Positions 1 through 8,759 of a DNA stretch of 64,000 nucleotides are shown here, piece by piece. Location of the stretch: contig NZ_LFNF01000002.1 in assembly GCF_001045445.1 (NCBI RefSeq), forward strand, positions 558,001 to 622,000, given 5' to 3'. Under the pieces are notes generated by a model. It ran no database searches, was not told where the DNA came from, and was given only the letters and a program-made list of their open reading frames with translations. Source of the DNA: Chryseobacterium sp. BLS98 (GTDB taxonomy: Bacteria > Bacteroidota > Bacteroidia > Flavobacteriales > Weeksellaceae). Both the position numbers and the translations under genes were made by a program. How positions within the stretch are numbered: position 1 is the first letter of the stretch; each line of letters opens with the position of its first letter.

Positions 1-975
1 AGTGGCAGACACCGCATCAGTCTGGGTGTAGGTGTAAGGAAATGCTAACGCTGCAAAAGCACCGGAGCACGCATCGTTTAGAGGTACAGGAGGAACTGTA
101 CTAAAAACAACATCTGTACAGCCGGAAGATTCAAGATTTCCTGTAACGGAAGTGACTTTCAGATAATAATTGGTATTGGGATTAAGAGGTACTGACGGCG
201 AGAAATCAGTAGCATTCACGGTCTGTTGGTTAATCACATCAGTTCCTCCCGCGCTTGTTCCCAGTGAAACTTTATAAGAATCTGCTCCGGAAACAGGAAG
301 CCATTTAAAATTCGGAGTTAAAGATATAAATTGGGCATTATTAACCGGAAAATTGATGAAAGGACATGCAGGAGTAGGCTTAGGCATTAATCCTGAAATA
401 GTCACTGAAGATTTGTAATCCGCCCTAATCCCTCCGGGAGGAGATGCCGGGTCAACAATTGCACGGTCTCCTTTATAATAAAGGGTGGAATTCGGAACAT
501 GGGGATATACATGAAAAGCTTCATCAAAATTATTAATATCGATACTCTGAGCATTTTCTTTTGCCGCAATGACCAGATTATCCGTGTTATTATAAGTAAA
601 TGGGGTTGTCAATGTAATTTCAACCTTATTATTGGTCTTGGTTACTGTACCGACAAACACCTGAGTAAGCTGTGAAGCAGGAATCCAGTCTGTTCCGGAT
701 ACAAAGGCTGTTTTTGAGGTATGTCCCATGTAAACTGTCCAGTCCGATGAGTCATTAATAGTAGTCGAAGCATCTACATAAAATGTAAGGCCCGTGATAT
801 TTCCTGCAGCTGTAGCATTCAATTCCTGTTTAGGATAAATCTGCTGGACATAAGAATACGAAAAAAAACTACTTACAGGTGCCGTTCCGACAGCTGGGCT
901 TCCTATGTTTAAATTGATCTGGGCTTTAAACACTGATATTATTGACAACAAAGATAAAAGTAGAATTTTTTTCAT
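1..975 (-). CDS. secreted fibronectin type III-like protein (C-terminus outside window)
   Basis: An open frame runs leftwards from ATG at 975 to the window edge, giving 325 residues without a stop, so the gene is cut by the window and not broken. The first 19 residues (MKKILLLSLLSIISVFKAQ) form a signal peptide. Residues about 20-190 are a beta-rich domain. Residues about 203-295 look like a fibronectin type III module (PNFKWLPVSGADSYKVSLG, then NPNTNYYLKVTSV). A new module opens at about 300 with the N-D-x-C pattern that is repeated in many flavobacterial secreted proteins. It is probably cell surface or extracellular, and a T9SS sorting domain would be expected beyond the window. It is divergent from the PNGase F-like gene at 1110, with 134 bp between them. 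Its exact function is unknown. Confidence 0.8.
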   Translation of the reverse strand, partial: MKKILLLSLLSIISVFKAQINLNIGSPAVGTAPVSSFFSYSYVQQIYPKQELNATAAGNITGLTFYVDASTTINDSSDWTVYMGHTSKTAFVSGTDWIPASQLTQVFVGTVTKTNNKVEITLTTPFTYNNTDNLVIAAKENAQSIDINNFDEAFHVYPHVPNSTLYYKGDRAIVDPASPPGGIRADYKSSVTISGLMPKPTPACPFINFPVNNAQFISLTPNFKWLPVSGADSYKVSLGTSAGGTDVINQQTVNATDFSPSVPLNPNTNYYLKVTSVTGNLESSGCTDVVFSTVPPVPLNDACSGAFAALAFPYTYTQTDAVSAT

Positions 976-1085
976 TATTAATAATTTAAATTGAACGCTG
1001 CGCTAATTTAATGATTAAATTTTAATTTTATCATTAAATTGTGAATTTTAATCAACACATAACAACACCTTATACTAATATTTAA

Positions 1086-1093
1086 TATATTTG
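1086..1093 (+). promoter_or_regulatory. -7 element upstream of PNGase-like gene
   Basis: TATATTTG matches the Bacteroidota -7 consensus TAnnTTTG and lies 16 bp before the ATG at 1110. No TTG is found about 20 bp further upstream, so only half of the promoter is supported. Confidence 0.4.
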
Positions 1094-1109
1094 TAATAAA
1101 CACCATAAT

Positions 1110-2447
1110 ATGTATCAAAAACTACTTTTTCTGAGTATCCTTTTTGCAGGTCTTATGAAATCACAGACGACCAACAGGATGAATTTGATTTCAGATGCAG
1201 TTTATTACGACGGGTATGCGGCCACGGTATCGGATCCGGTACCTGCAGGACTTACCAGACTTTCAAATACCAGATACACAAGAAAGCTTACTGACGCTGA
1301 ACTCAACTCTTTTAAAGCTAAAATAGCCATGAGAGTGACTATAGGTGCTCTGTGTGATAATTACGACCGTCTGGGAAGTGTTTATTTAACTATGGTACCC
1401 AAAAATCAGCCTACTTATACTATTGATGATGCCAATGTGAAAAGAATTGAAGTCGGCAGATACATTACTCCGTTCATGAGTAAGAACCGTACTCCTACAG
1501 AAGTTCCTTATACTTATAATTTAAGTAATCTGTACAGCATATTTCATGATACTACATTACGCACTGCCTATGATATGTATATGGAACTGGATGTTTTTGG
1601 TGTCCCTTATGCAGCTCAGACTCAGGTGGCCGGATGCGCCGGTAGAATTGATGTTTTTTCGGGGTCTCTTACTTTCTTTTCCACAGATACAGGGGCTACT
1701 CCTGCAGATTACAATTCGGTGGTTCCTATATTAAGTTACAACAGGTTAAATAATTATAACAGCACTGATGTTCCCGGTGAAACTGTCAGAATTGTCAGTT
1801 TCAATCTTCCCAATACTGTCACCAACGCTAATTTTTTCGTCATCTCTACTCCTCATGGAGCCAACAGTGGCGGTGAAGAATATGTTAGAAGGCAGAACTA
1901 CACTTATATAGATGATGTACAAATGCTTACCTATACTCCCGGAGGAATTTCCTGCGAACCGTTCAGGGTTTACAATACACAAGGCAATGGAATTTATGGA
2001 GCAACTCCAAAATCCCTTACAGAATGGACTTCATGGAATAATTGGTGTCCGGGCAATTCAGTTCCTATCAGGGGATTTACAATGCCTAGTATCGCGGCCG
2101 GAAATCACACACTGAAACATACAATACCTACCGCCGTTTTTAATCAGCAGCAAGGTGATGTGTATTTATCGGTTTATATGCAGGGGAAAAGCAATGCTGC
2201 TCTGGATGTAAAAGATATTAAAACCGTAGATGTGAGTATATATCCCAATCCTGCTTCTGATTTTGTCAATATCAGATCCAAAACAGATGTAGCCTCAATC
2301 AGTCTTTTCAGTATAGATGGAAAAAAACTGGCTAAAACTCATGGAGAAAACAGGATTGATATTTCAGCTTACAGTACAGGAGTTTATTTTCTGAATATTG
2401 TGCTGAAGGATGGGATAACGTTTAAGCATAAGATCATTAAAAAATAA
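1110..2447 (+). CDS. PNGase F-like peptide-N-glycosidase with T9SS sorting domain
   Basis: 445 residues. Residues 1-19 are a signal peptide. Residues about 70-340 follow the two jelly-roll domains of PNGase F from Elizabethkingia as I remember it: CDNYDRLGSVYL (82-93) matches the CDEWDRYANVYV segment, EVGRYITPF (114-122) matches EIGRFITPY, and WCPGNSVPIR (312-321) matches WCPGMAVPTR. By this alignment the three acidic active-site residues of PNGase F (Asp60, Glu118, Glu206) are kept as Asp86, Glu159 and Glu257. Residues 373-445 are a type A T9SS C-terminal domain (DVSIYPNPASDFVNI, ending in KIIKK), so the protein should be secreted or anchored outside. The predicted reaction is release of N-glycans from glycoproteins. 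Substrate and activity are inferred. A terminator hairpin follows directly. Confidence 0.72.
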   Translation: MYQKLLFLSILFAGLMKSQTTNRMNLISDAVYYDGYAATVSDPVPAGLTRLSNTRYTRKLTDAELNSFKAKIAMRVTIGALCDNYDRLGSVYLTMVPKNQPTYTIDDANVKRIEVGRYITPFMSKNRTPTEVPYTYNLSNLYSIFHDTTLRTAYDMYMELDVFGVPYAAQTQVAGCAGRIDVFSGSLTFFSTDTGATPADYNSVVPILSYNRLNNYNSTDVPGETVRIVSFNLPNTVTNANFFVISTPHGANSGGEEYVRRQNYTYIDDVQMLTYTPGGISCEPFRVYNTQGNGIYGATPKSLTEWTSWNNWCPGNSVPIRGFTMPSIAAGNHTLKHTIPTAVFNQQQGDVYLSVYMQGKSNAALDVKDIKTVDVSIYPNPASDFVNIRSKTDVASISLFSIDGKKLAKTHGENRIDISAYSTGVYFLNIVLKDGITFKHKIIKK

Positions 2448-2481
2448 AAATGGTGGCTTCGGGAGCCTCAGCCACCATTTT
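2447..2481 (+). terminator. rho-independent terminator of PNGase-like gene
   Basis: The arms AAAATGGTGGCT and AGCCACCATTTT pair around an 11-base loop and end in T residues, starting at the stop codon of the gene. Confidence 0.8.
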
Positions 2482-2495
2482 ATTAATCTTCTTTT

Positions 2496-2556
2496 ACCAC
2501 CCCGTCAAAAACTCTTTGAATTTTTGCCACCCCTCCGGAGGAGGGGAACTTGATCC
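2496..2556 (+). repeat. dispersed palindromic repeat, copy 1
   Basis: About 61 bp starting with ACCACCCCGTCAAAAA and ending with GATCC. The core has two self-complementary parts, CAAAAA..TTTTTG and CCCCTCC..GGAGGGG. Nearly the same unit occurs at 60573-60627 (inverted) and 62075-62136. The rest of 2557-2845 is AT-rich, and I see no gene in it. Confidence 0.8.
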
Positions 2557-2845
2557 TACAGGGTTTTGTCGTATTTTACTACTGAAATAATTGGCGATCA
2601 GGTGGTAATTCTTAAAAATACATTCTTAAATACTAATTTATTCAAAGTTATATTCAGGCCGTATTAATCTGAAAACAATAAAGAATTCCTTTGATATTTT
2701 CAGGGGAGTTTTTTTTAATTTACAAAAAAACGGTCATCATTAACATTTTTTTTCATGGTTTAAGAACATTTAATTCAATCCTTTCTTCAAAAAATTGTCA
2801 CTTCCAGTTTATTAAACTATTTTTGGTGATTAAAATTTTTGCAAA

Positions 2846-3319
2846 ATGAATTATCATTTTCAAGCACACAGACAAGTGAGAAAGAACCTTTTAAGTATTC
2901 TGCAGAACACTTCCCACGAAGATCTTCTGCTGATTCCTGACGGTTTCAACAACAATATATACTGGAATATTGCCCATACGGTTGCTACCCAGCAGCTTCT
3001 GCATTATTATCTGAGCGGAAATCCTTTCAGAATTGATAAATATTGGATTGAGACCTACAAAAAAGGCACTCTTCCCAACCTGAATGTACAGAAATCTGAA
3101 GTGGAAGACCTTGAGTTTTTACTTACTGAAACTTCAAAGATTTTGATGAAGGATTATGACAGCGATTTCTTTTCAGACTACACCCCTTACACCACAAGTT
3201 TCGGTATGGACCTGAAAAGCATCCAGGATGCCATTATCTTCAATAATATGCATGAAAGCCTTCATTATGGCTACATTATGGCACAAAAAAGAGCAATACT
3301 CGGAGAGAAGGGGAGATAA
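2846..3319 (+). CDS. DinB family protein
   Basis: 157 residues, the usual size for the DinB/YfiT superfamily of four-helix metal-binding proteins. The three histidines that form the metal site in this family are present as His44 (NIYWNIAHTV), His136 and His140 (NNMHESLHYGYI). The family includes thiol transferases (for bacillithiol or mycothiol) and many uncharacterised members. A link to bacillithiol is possible because a YpdA-type reductase is encoded at 10989, but this is inference. The start ATG at 2846 is clear. A small four-helix-bundle gene follows after 44 bp of AT-rich repeat. Confidence 0.82.
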   Translation: MNYHFQAHRQVRKNLLSILQNTSHEDLLLIPDGFNNNIYWNIAHTVATQQLLHYYLSGNPFRIDKYWIETYKKGTLPNLNVQKSEVEDLEFLLTETSKILMKDYDSDFFSDYTPYTTSFGMDLKSIQDAIIFNNMHESLHYGYIMAQKRAILGEKGR

Positions 3320-3362
3320 TTAAGGTTTAAAGTTTAAGTGTTTAAGGTTTAAGGTTTAAAGT
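3320..3362. repeat. TTTAAGG-rich repeat, left of four-helix-bundle gene
   Basis: A 43-bp stretch made of variations of TTTAAGGTTTAAAG fills the gap between the DinB stop and the next ATG. It is an imperfect inverted match to 3774-3809 on the other side of the small gene. Confidence 0.6.
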
Positions 3363-3363
3363 T

Positions 3364-3756
3364 ATGGGGACAATAAGGAAATTTGAGGATTTAGAAATCT
3401 GGCAGTTGTCCCGTGAACTTTGTAAAGAAATTTATAATATTATTCAAGGGACTGCTCTTAAAAATAATTTTAAACTTTGCAGTCAGATCGACAGTTCATC
3501 AGGTTCAATTATAGATAATATTGCTGAAGGATTTGAAAGAAATGGTACCAGAGAATTTATTCAATTTCTTTCTATTGCTAAAGCTTCCTGCGGTGAAACA
3601 AGATCACAGCTATACCGTGTTTTTGACAGAAACTTTATAAGTCAGGAATTATTTGAAACTTTACTTGAACGAACGGAAACTTTAAGCAAAAAGATTAGCT
3701 CTTTTATAAAATATTTAAAAATAACAGATTTAAAAGGAACAAAGTACAAACCTTGA
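3364..3756 (+). CDS. four-helix bundle protein (23S rRNA intervening-sequence protein family)
   Basis: 130 residues, almost all helical, with the family signature: FEDLEIWQLSRELCKEIY (7-24), SSSGSIIDNIAEGFERNG (44-61) and EFIQFLSIAKASCGETRSQL (64-83). The family (TIGR02436) was first seen inside 23S rRNA intervening sequences and is often called an S23 ribosomal protein; here it stands alone. Relatives form pentameric barrels, and the Avd protein of diversity-generating retroelements shares the fold. No reverse transcriptase is nearby. The gene sits between imperfect inverted AT-rich repeats (3320-3362 and 3774-3809), which suggests insertion as a cassette between DinB and the methylase. Its molecular role is unknown. 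Confidence 0.85.
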   Translation: MGTIRKFEDLEIWQLSRELCKEIYNIIQGTALKNNFKLCSQIDSSSGSIIDNIAEGFERNGTREFIQFLSIAKASCGETRSQLYRVFDRNFISQELFETLLERTETLSKKISSFIKYLKITDLKGTKYKP

Positions 3757-3773
3757 AATTCAGTATAATCTCT

Positions 3774-3809
3774 GGACTTTAAACATTTGAACATTGAACC
3801 TTAAACATA
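3774..3809. repeat. right inverted partner of the TTTAAGG repeat
   Basis: The reverse complement reads TTTAAGGTTCAATGTTCAAA and continues TGTTTAAAG. It matches 3320-3362 with a few mismatches and lies just upstream of the rlmB-like start. Confidence 0.55.
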
Positions 3810-3826
3810 CAAACATAGACATTTCA

Positions 3827-4576
3827 ATGAAAGACGATTTTATTTTCGGGCTGCGTCCCGTAATTGAAGCTATAGAAGCAGGAAAAACGATTGACAAGAT
3901 CTTTGTGCAGAATGCACTGCAAGGTCCTATTTATGCTGAGCTGAAAACAATTTTAGCTAAAAATAAAATCCGTCCCAACTATGTTCCCATTGAAAAGCTG
4001 AACCGTTTTACAAGAAAAAACCACCAGGGAGTGGTTGCTTTTATTTCAGATGTTCCGTTTCACAGAGTGGAAGATATTGTTCCGCAATTATTTGAAGAAG
4101 GGAAAACACCTTTCCTGTTGATTCTGGACAGGCTTACAGACGTGAGAAACTTTGGAGCAATCTGCAGAACGGCAGAATGTGTAGGCGTAGATGCCATTAT
4201 TCTTCCTGAAAAAGGCGCGGCGCCTATCAATTCAGATGCAATCAAAACATCTGCCGGAGCTTTATATAATATTAAGATTTGTAAAGAACCGAATTTAGCC
4301 CATGCAGTAGATTTCCTTCAGCAAAGCGGTATTTCGGTATTTGCAGCTACTGAGAAGGCCCAAAAGCTGATCTATGACGTAAATTTCACAGAACCCTGCG
4401 CTATTGTAATGGGAAATGAGGAAACCGGAATTTCTAAGGAAGTAATGCATCATTCGGACGAAAAAATAAAGCTTCCTATTGAAGGGAAAACACAGTCACT
4501 CAACGTTTCTGTAGCATGTGGAGCCATCCTTTATGAAGCGGTAAGACAGAAAATGGTAGCAGCTCCAAATCTTTAA
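3827..4576 (+). CDS. rlmB: 23S rRNA (guanosine-2'-O-)-methyltransferase, TrmH/SpoU family
   Basis: 249 residues from ATG 3827. A longer frame from TTG 3794 would translate the repeat and is not used. Residues about 5-80 form the SpoU substrate-binding domain (FIFGLRPVIEAIEAGKTIDK). The SPOUT knot domain follows with all three motifs: NFGAICRTAE (from 108), IVMGNEETGIS (193-203) and KTQSLNVSVA (221-230). The family 2'-O-methylates ribose in rRNA or tRNA with S-adenosylmethionine. The length and the N-terminal domain fit RlmB, which modifies the peptidyl-transferase loop guanosine, better than TrmH. The exact target is inferred. Confidence 0.85.
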   Translation: MKDDFIFGLRPVIEAIEAGKTIDKIFVQNALQGPIYAELKTILAKNKIRPNYVPIEKLNRFTRKNHQGVVAFISDVPFHRVEDIVPQLFEEGKTPFLLILDRLTDVRNFGAICRTAECVGVDAIILPEKGAAPINSDAIKTSAGALYNIKICKEPNLAHAVDFLQQSGISVFAATEKAQKLIYDVNFTEPCAIVMGNEETGISKEVMHHSDEKIKLPIEGKTQSLNVSVACGAILYEAVRQKMVAAPNL

Positions 4577-4668
4577 TCAGTCAGAACAGAAGTATTTTTA
4601 TGATGTTTTATGGTATCGTTATTGATGCAAAGAACAGAATCAGTAAAATTTAATTTAAAAAAAATCGA

Positions 4669-5718
4669 ATGAAAAACGTAGCAGCAGCAATGCTTATCTC
4701 ATCTATAGCCCTTATATCTTGTAAAAAAGAAACGGCAACCATCACTAAAGTAGATCCTAAAACAGGAAAGACAGTTACTGTAGAAGTGCCTGCCGATTCC
4801 GTTGCTAAAGTGGCGGAAAACCCTGCCATTAAAGATTCTGCAGGAGTTTTCACACAGACATTCAAACTGGAAAAAGGCAAGACCTACCCTCTTACCACTT
4901 ACCAGAGAGATGTAAAAACAATGGAAGATCCTCAAGGAAAAACAATCACCGCTACCAGTGAATCTACAGATGAAATGAATTTCGTAGTGAATGATATCAA
5001 AGGGAATGTGTATGACATGACACTTAATCTTGTAGGTAAAAGAAATTCCCAAAGTGCTCAGGGGAAAACAGTAATCGTGGATACTAAGCTGCCGATCCCA
5101 AAGGAAGATGACCTGAAAATGATCTGGAACATCAATAAAGCACTTACAGGAAACAAGCTTAACATGAAAATGGACACTAAAGGAAATGTGATCTCCATTA
5201 CAGGTTTTGATGCTGTTTATAATAAGGTGAATACTGCTGTAGGAACTCTTATCAAAGATGCCAACCAGAAAGCCAGCGTTGTGGCAAGCCTTAAGGAAAC
5301 TTTCAATGAAAAAGTGCTGAAAGACCAGCTGAATAAAAATTTAACGATTATTCCTAAAAAAGGAGTGAAAATCGGTGAAAAATGGAGTACTTCTGAAAAT
5401 GCCGACCCAAGCGGAAGCGTTAAGGTAAATTCAAACTATGTATTGAAAAGCGTAGGAAACGGTACTGCGGAAATCTCTGTAACCGGAGGAATTCCTAAAA
5501 AAACGGAAAAGAAAACGCAGGGACCTATTACCCATAGCCTTAGCAGCGAACTCTCCCAGAACGGAACCATTAAGTTTGACCAAAGTACAGGATGGATTGC
5601 CAACCAGAATATTGATGTAAAAACAACACAGATTGAGACTATTTCAGATGGAAAACAGTCACAGTCTATGAAAAGTACATCCAAATCTTCTGTAATGGTA
5701 AACCCTTCAGCAAAATAA
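4669..5718 (+). CDS. DUF6263-type lipoprotein
   Basis: 349 residues with a lipoprotein signal: MKNVAAAMLISSIALISC, lipidated Cys18, then KKE. The mature part starts with a threonine- and lysine-rich segment and continues as a beta-rich periplasmic domain (FKLEKGKTYPLTTYQRDVKT; later KKGVKIGEKWS). This pattern resembles the DUF6263 family of Bacteroidota; I recognise the type but know no function. No acidic surface-export signal follows the cysteine, so it probably faces the periplasm. The next gene starts 128 bp downstream on the same strand. Confidence 0.7.
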   Translation: MKNVAAAMLISSIALISCKKETATITKVDPKTGKTVTVEVPADSVAKVAENPAIKDSAGVFTQTFKLEKGKTYPLTTYQRDVKTMEDPQGKTITATSESTDEMNFVVNDIKGNVYDMTLNLVGKRNSQSAQGKTVIVDTKLPIPKEDDLKMIWNINKALTGNKLNMKMDTKGNVISITGFDAVYNKVNTAVGTLIKDANQKASVVASLKETFNEKVLKDQLNKNLTIIPKKGVKIGEKWSTSENADPSGSVKVNSNYVLKSVGNGTAEISVTGGIPKKTEKKTQGPITHSLSSELSQNGTIKFDQSTGWIANQNIDVKTTQIETISDGKQSQSMKSTSKSSVMVNPSAK

Positions 5719-5846
5719 TTGAAGTAAAAAGTTTTTGAGTTAGAGAGCTGAAGAGTTTGAGGCTTATCTGTTTAATTGCCAACCGAAAACCGGCATCCAG
5801 CAACAGACAACCATAAACCGGAAACTTTGAATTTAAATCAGAAATT

Positions 5847-6074
5847 ATGAAGTACATTCTTGAGTTAGTACTTACAGCCATTATTATTTTCTTTGTGTGG
5901 AATATTCTGAAAAGGATTTTCTTTAAAACCTTTTATAGCTATAGATTCGATAACCATAAAAATAATAACAGCCAACAGGACATACACAACTCGAATAAGA
6001 ATAAACAAACCCTCAACTGGGACGCAGAAACAGTTGACTATGAAGAGGTAAAAGAAACCAAGGACAAAAGGTAA
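5847..6074 (+). CDS. DUF4834-type small membrane protein
   Basis: 75 residues: one N-terminal membrane helix (about 4-23, ILELVLTAIIIFFVWNILKR), an aromatic stretch (FKTFYSYRF), then a hydrophilic tail rich in Asn, Lys and Glu. It ends 31 bp before the YfhO gene and is probably cotranscribed with it. Small DUF4834-type proteins in front of YfhO-like genes are a recurring flavobacterial arrangement. Its function is unknown; an accessory role for the large membrane protein is a guess. Confidence 0.7.
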   Translation: MKYILELVLTAIIIFFVWNILKRIFFKTFYSYRFDNHKNNNSQQDIHNSNKNKQTLNWDAETVDYEEVKETKDKR

Positions 6075-6105
6075 AAATTCCAAGAAATTAAAGATAATAA
6101 CCAGC

Positions 6106-8631
6106 ATGGCTAAAAATAAAAACTTAATTTATATTGCAATTTCATTAGTTGTATTTATAGTTTTAGCATTTTTATACTCCACCCCTGTTTTTTCAGGGAA
6201 ACAGCTTTTTCAGCATGATATCGTACAGTACAGAGGAGGCGCAAAAGAGCTTCTTGACTACAGAGCCGATACCGGAAACGAAACCTACTGGAGTGACTCC
6301 ATGTTTGGCGGAATGCCGACTTATCAGATGGGAAGCCAGTTCAAAGGTGATATCATCAAAAAGATAGACAGCAACCTGAACTTCCTGCCAAGGCCGGTTA
6401 ATTATCTTTTCCTTCTTTTTGCAGGATTCTTCTTCCTTGGAATGGTAGCCGTCAGAAACTGGAAATACGCTCTATTGGGCGCCACTTTCTTCGGATTATC
6501 CACCTATTTTTATATCATTATTGCGGCCGGCCACAATGGTAAAGTGAATACCATCGAGTATTTCGCTCCGCTGCTTGCCGGAATTCTATTGGTTTACATC
6601 AGGAAAAACTACATCTGGGGATTCATTACCACTACCCTGTTTATGGGGCTTCAGATTGCGGCTAACCACCCGCAGATGACCTATTACCTGTTTCTGGCAT
6701 TAGGATTTTTATTCCTTTCTGAGCTGATAAGAGCCATCCAGAAAAAGACTCCGATGAAGCATTTCCTTATTTCATCCGCAATCATTGCAGCTTCATGTGC
6801 AATCGGTGTCGGGATGAACTCCCAAAGGATCATGGCCAATTCTGAGTATATTAAAGAAACCGTACGTGGAAAGCAGATTTTAACCAATGACAGTCATACT
6901 TCAGGACAATCAGGATTGGATAAAACCAGCATCCTGATGTGGAGCTACGGAAAACTGGAAACACTCAATCTTTTCATTCCAAGGTTGATGGGTGGCGGAA
7001 GCCAGGAACCGGAAGCTAAGGAAATGATGAACAGGGTTCAGGAACTTATCCAGGAAAATGTGGGCTCACAGGCTGAAATGGACCGGATTTCCAAAGGGTT
7101 CAACGGGGTTACCTATTGGGGAGACCAGCCCGGAACTTCGGGTCCTGCCTACCAGGGAGCTGTTGTATGTTTCCTTGCTTTATTAGGTTTTTTCTTTGCC
7201 TGGAAAAAATACCGTTACTGGATCTTAGGAGCATCTATTTTAACTGTTTTGCTCGCATGGGGAAGCAACTTTATGCCGCTGTCTGATTTCTTTATCGACT
7301 ACGTTCCTTTTTACAGCAAATTCAGGGCACCTTCTTCCATATTGGTTGTGGTGGAACTATTGTTACCTTTAATTGCCATTATCGGCATCTACAGGTTCTT
7401 TACAGACGAAAAATTAACCGAGGAATACAAAAAGAAAATCCTTCTGTATGTAAGCGGAGGAACTTTAGGACTGTTATTGATTCTCCTGATTTTCGGAAAA
7501 TCACTGCTCGGTTTTTATACGGAAAGCGAAAAAACCTATTTCCCGCCTTTCCTGCTGGATTACCTCACCGATGAAAGATTCAAGCTATTCAGAATTGATG
7601 CTATCAAAGCTCTGATTTACGTCGCTATAACGGCAGCTGTTCTTTTTATGACTATGAAAAAGAAGCTGAGCCAGAATATTGCCCTCATCATCATTGGAGC
7701 AGTAAGCTTATTTGATCTCTGGACGGTCAACAAGCGTTATCTGAATGATTCCAACTATGTAGACAAAGTTTTTGCTGAAAACCCGTTCCAGACAGAAAGT
7801 TCAGATCTTCTGGCGGAAAAGGTTCAGGGAAATCCGAATTTAGAATCTATTTTAGCCAATGTCAACGTTAATAAAACACTTGAGACTATTGCTGAAAGAG
7901 ACAAGACCCACTACAGGATTTTTAATAATATTTTAGGAACATTCAGCGAAACGAATACGTCTTATTTCAAATCTTCGATCGGAGGTTACCATGCCGTAAA
8001 ACTGAGAAGATATGATGACGTGATCAATGAATATTTCCAGATCATGGATTCTGTAAAAGTACCGAATGTCCTTAATCTCCTTAACGCAAAATACTGGGTA
8101 ATGGGCGGACCGGAACAGCCTCAGGCAATGCCGAATCCTAAAGCCAACGGAAATGCATGGTTTGTAAGTGACCTGAAATTCGTCAATACACCGGACGAAG
8201 AAATAAAATCTATCGGAGTGATCGACAGTAAGAAAACAGCTGTCATCGCCTCAGCAGACAAATCATATTTCAACAGCAAACCTGTACAGGCGGATTCTTC
8301 AGCATTTATCAACCTGACGAAATACCAGCCAAACGAACTGGAATTTAAATCCCAGTCAAAAACACCACAGCTTGCTGTATTTTCTGAAATCTACTATCCT
8401 CACGGTTGGAAAATGTTTGTAGACGAAAAAGAAGTTCCTTACATCAAAGCAGATTATCTGCTTCGTGCCGTACACGTTCCTGCAGGAAACCATAACATCA
8501 GAATGGTCTTCGAACCTGAAGTGATTGAAAAAGGGAAATGGCTGTCGCTTTTATGCTTCGGATTATTTATTGCACTGAGTGCATTCGGGATCTTCTGGAT
8601 GAATAAAAATAAGAAAAAGATAACTAGCTGA
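6106..8631 (+). CDS. YfhO family membrane protein (GT-C type)
   Basis: 841 residues with about a dozen membrane helices in the first 530 residues, an acidic first loop typical of GT-C enzymes (FQHDIVQYRGG) and a C-terminal soluble beta domain (FSEIYYPHGWKMFVDEKEV), ending in a last helix near 815-835. YfhO proteins resemble polyprenyl-phosphate-sugar-dependent glycosyltransferases. In Gram-positives they help glycosylate teichoic acids; in flavobacteria the acceptor is unknown. A cytosolic glycosyltransferase gene follows 128 bp downstream, so both may work on one surface glycan. The start ATG is clear. Confidence 0.8.
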   Translation: MAKNKNLIYIAISLVVFIVLAFLYSTPVFSGKQLFQHDIVQYRGGAKELLDYRADTGNETYWSDSMFGGMPTYQMGSQFKGDIIKKIDSNLNFLPRPVNYLFLLFAGFFFLGMVAVRNWKYALLGATFFGLSTYFYIIIAAGHNGKVNTIEYFAPLLAGILLVYIRKNYIWGFITTTLFMGLQIAANHPQMTYYLFLALGFLFLSELIRAIQKKTPMKHFLISSAIIAASCAIGVGMNSQRIMANSEYIKETVRGKQILTNDSHTSGQSGLDKTSILMWSYGKLETLNLFIPRLMGGGSQEPEAKEMMNRVQELIQENVGSQAEMDRISKGFNGVTYWGDQPGTSGPAYQGAVVCFLALLGFFFAWKKYRYWILGASILTVLLAWGSNFMPLSDFFIDYVPFYSKFRAPSSILVVVELLLPLIAIIGIYRFFTDEKLTEEYKKKILLYVSGGTLGLLLILLIFGKSLLGFYTESEKTYFPPFLLDYLTDERFKLFRIDAIKALIYVAITAAVLFMTMKKKLSQNIALIIIGAVSLFDLWTVNKRYLNDSNYVDKVFAENPFQTESSDLLAEKVQGNPNLESILANVNVNKTLETIAERDKTHYRIFNNILGTFSETNTSYFKSSIGGYHAVKLRRYDDVINEYFQIMDSVKVPNVLNLLNAKYWVMGGPEQPQAMPNPKANGNAWFVSDLKFVNTPDEEIKSIGVIDSKKTAVIASADKSYFNSKPVQADSSAFINLTKYQPNELEFKSQSKTPQLAVFSEIYYPHGWKMFVDEKEVPYIKADYLLRAVHVPAGNHNIRMVFEPEVIEKGKWLSLLCFGLFIALSAFGIFWMNKNKKKITS

Positions 8632-8759
8632 AGAAAAAGTTTAAACAAAACACTTAATACTCTTAATCCTTAATTCAAGCCTTAATGGTTAAATTTTTAA
8701 AACATTAAGAAATATTAAGCTGTTAAGACTATTAAGACTTGGATTCAAATCTTCAATTA

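Noticed and set aside
3364-3756. Ribosomal protein S23
   Set aside because: The family carries this name only from its location in rRNA intervening sequences; it is not a ribosomal protein, and no rRNA is in the window.
3794-3826. Upstream TTG start for the RlmB-type methylase
   Set aside because: The extra 11 residues come from the AT-rich inverted repeat; ATG 3827 gives the family N-terminus.
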